From: an uncultured Acetatifactor sp.
GTDB lineage: Bacteria > Bacillota > Clostridia > Lachnospirales > Lachnospiraceae
Assembly: GCA_910585615.1 (NCBI GenBank)
Contig: CAJUFO010000028.1
Coordinates: forward strand, 1 to 14,868
Length of the DNA: 14,868 nt
Reading direction: 5' to 3'
Below the pieces are notes generated by a model. It made no database searches. It was not told where the DNA came from and saw only the letters and a program-made list of their open reading frames with translations. Positions 13,739 to 14,868 of this stretch are shown here, in pieces (position 1 is the first letter of the stretch; each line of letters starts with the position of its first letter). Both the position numbers and the translations under genes were made by a program.

Positions 13739-13773
13739 ATTCTGGTCCAATTTTTAGGCGTGCAGGCCAGAAT
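13739..13773. repeat. inverted repeat abutting the hydrolase stop codon
   Basis: Perfect seven-base arms ATTCTGG (13739-13745) and CCAGAAT (13767-13773) flank 21 bases that contain an AAAAATT tract. The right arm touches the TAA of the alpha/beta hydrolase gene. No T-run follows on the minus strand, so a terminator role is doubtful. Confidence 0.35.
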
Positions 13774-14460
13774 TTACTGGATGGTTCGCAGAAAGCCTTC
13801 CACCTCTTTGTTGAATGTATGGTATCTCTTATTTGCAATAAAGTGATTCCCTTTCACAATCGATAATCTCGCATTGGGTATATTTTTTGCAATCTCTTTT
13901 GTATGGAATTCCCGGATCATATCATTTGTGCCGCAGATCACCAGCGTAGGGGCTGTTATTTTCGCCAGCTCATCTCCTTCGATATTCGGATCATTGACCA
14001 TTAATCCCAGCAGTTCCGCGTTCCTTTTTGCTTTGGGGGATTTTGAGGCAAACCTTTTCGCTATCTTGTATCCTATCTCAATCAGCAGCTGCGTCGTCAT
14101 CTTTACCCCTCCCGGGTTCAGATTCCCCCCATTCAATATCAAGGCCCTTACCCTGTCCGGATATTTCATGGCAAATTTCATGGCTATGTTCGCTCCGTCC
14201 GAAAACCCCAAAATGACTGCCTCTGGAATCGCATGCTCTTCCATAAAATCGTATAAGTCACAGGAAAACTGCTCAATCGTAAAAGGCTTCGACCCCCTTG
14301 GCGACCTGCCATGTCCCCGCGTGTCTAAGGCGATCACTCTGTATCTATCGCTGAAATAATCGATTTGATGCTTGAAATAGGAGCCATCCTCTCCGTTGCC
14401 GTGCAAAAGGATGAAAGGCTCTTTCTTCCCTTTTTCTTGATAGTATAACGCGATATCCAT
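13774..14460 (-). CDS. alpha/beta hydrolase
   Basis: The 228-residue protein is a compact alpha/beta hydrolase of the AB_hydrolase_1 type. ILLHGNGEDGSYF (17-29) forms the oxyanion loop, and VIALDTRGHGRS (42-53) is the classic strand-4 motif. GFSDGANIAM (85-94) gives nucleophile S87, ICGTNDMI (175-182) gives D180 and KGNHFIANK (203-211) gives H206. The triad is complete. The lid between residues 110 and 165 is short and basic. The substrate is unknown; esters or lactones are typical. GGGGGAGC just upstream of the ATG gives a good ribosome binding site. It is AT-richer than the ABC genes and is probably its own transcription unit, with two direct repeats in the upstream region. Confidence 0.93.
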   Translation of the reverse strand: MDIALYYQEKGKKEPFILLHGNGEDGSYFKHQIDYFSDRYRVIALDTRGHGRSPRGSKPFTIEQFSCDLYDFMEEHAIPEAVILGFSDGANIAMKFAMKYPDRVRALILNGGNLNPGGVKMTTQLLIEIGYKIAKRFASKSPKAKRNAELLGLMVNDPNIEGDELAKITAPTLVICGTNDMIREFHTKEIAKNIPNARLSIVKGNHFIANKRYHTFNKEVEGFLRTIQ

Positions 14461-14493
14461 TTATGCTCCCCCCGCAAAATCCCGATTTTCAAG

Positions 14494-14546
14494 GTCGAAT
14501 CTCCTATCAGTCATTGTACTTAAAATATCCTATGTCAATCTCCTAT
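14494..14546. repeat. direct repeats in the hydrolase upstream region
   Basis: GTCGAATCTCCTAT (14494-14507) and GTCAATCTCCTAT (14534-14546) are near-identical, 40 bases apart (about four helical turns), with an ATATCCTAT partial copy (14525-14533) between them. On the minus strand the second contains TTGACA followed 14 bases later by TACAAT, which is too short a gap for a normal promoter. They may be regulator half-sites. Confidence 0.4.
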
Positions 14547-14631
14547 ATATCCCTTTGCCGAAAATCATGTGAGCACCTTTATTCGGTTCTTCTATCATCA
14601 ACCGATACCTGTATTCTAGAACGTGATGTTT

Positions 14632-14868
14632 TCATTCTGCTATGTGTTCTGCACTGGTTGGCGTCCTGCCAGCCTCCTTTCTCAATCGATATATCCTAGT
14701 CTTATTTCTTCCCACCGCTTCGACATCATCCATCACAGAGAGTATTTCCCTCGTCCTTGCCATGCTCAGACTCAGCAATTCGGCAATATCCTTGGTCCTA
14801 GCTGTTCCATTCCCCTGTAAATACAATCTGATTTTTTCCTGGTTATTTCTTGTTTTTATCGCTTGTTT
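14632..14868 (-). CDS. C-terminal winged-helix domain of a protein continuing beyond the window
   Basis: The frame is open from the window edge to TGA at 14632, giving the last 78 residues of a longer protein. It has NNQEKIRLYLQGNG, then TKDIAELLSLSMARTREILS, then a short wing with VGRNKTRIYRLRKE. This is a helix-turn-helix of the kind found at the end of Schlafen/AlbA-type ATP-binding proteins and some regulators. A TTG inside it could be a start, but the coding signal continues upstream of that, so I read it as partial. DNA binding is likely. The rest of the protein is not visible. The stretch 14461-14631 between it and the hydrolase holds only the repeats. Confidence 0.6.
   Translation of the reverse strand, partial: KQAIKTRNNQEKIRLYLQGNGTARTKDIAELLSLSMARTREILSVMDDVEAVGRNKTRIYRLRKEAGRTPTSAEHIAE

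Overview
The window looks like part of a GC-rich Clostridia genome, most likely Lachnospiraceae. The evidence is the gene repertoire: a YhgA/Rpn-type nuclease, an ABC exporter pair, a DUF4241 protein and a GH2 glycosidase. AGGAGG-type ribosome binding sites and an apparent intergenic repeat point the same way. This placement is inferred from protein flavour, not from a marker gene. I saw no rRNA, tRNA, CRISPR array, transposase or integrase. Almost everything lies on the minus strand; the one convincing plus-strand gene is the GH2 enzyme.

Region 1 (1-4981) is an accessory-looking tract. An AT-rich beta-lactamase-fold protein (120-959) has Cys where the catalytic Ser should be. Upstream of it lies a minus-strand series: a DUF4241 protein (3893-4624), a double zinc-ribbon protein (3082-3687), a NADAR-domain protein (2116-2988), a damaged small gene overlapping it by GTGA (1900-2119) and a HEAT-like helical protein (1213-1890). 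Gene scraps lie among and around them (1097-1212, 1900-2119, 4824-4949, 4985-5050). This mix resembles the heterogeneous immunity-gene arrays left beside polymorphic toxin loci, but no toxin is visible. A sigma70-like promoter (4953-4981), a structured and probably dispersed intergenic element (4744-4845) and a switchable hairpin (4647-4680) lie upstream of the first gene.

Region 2 (5105-9403) holds a stand-alone GH2 glycosidase on the plus strand. It converges, over a strong bidirectional terminator (6934-6982), with a small unknown gene and its damaged downstream continuation. Next comes a two-gene minus-strand unit: an Rpn-family nuclease (8372-9403) followed 20 bases later by a tributyrin-esterase-like hydrolase (7536-8351). 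The Rpn leader contains a strong hairpin.

Region 3 (9644-13534) encodes two full-size ABC exporter half-transporters in tandem, probably a heterodimer. The second has an unusual linker with a 15-bp tandem repeat. Region 4 (13774-14868) has an alpha/beta hydrolase and the C-terminal winged-helix end of a gene that continues past the window. Palindromes between the hydrolase and the ABC genes look like operator or structured-leader DNA.
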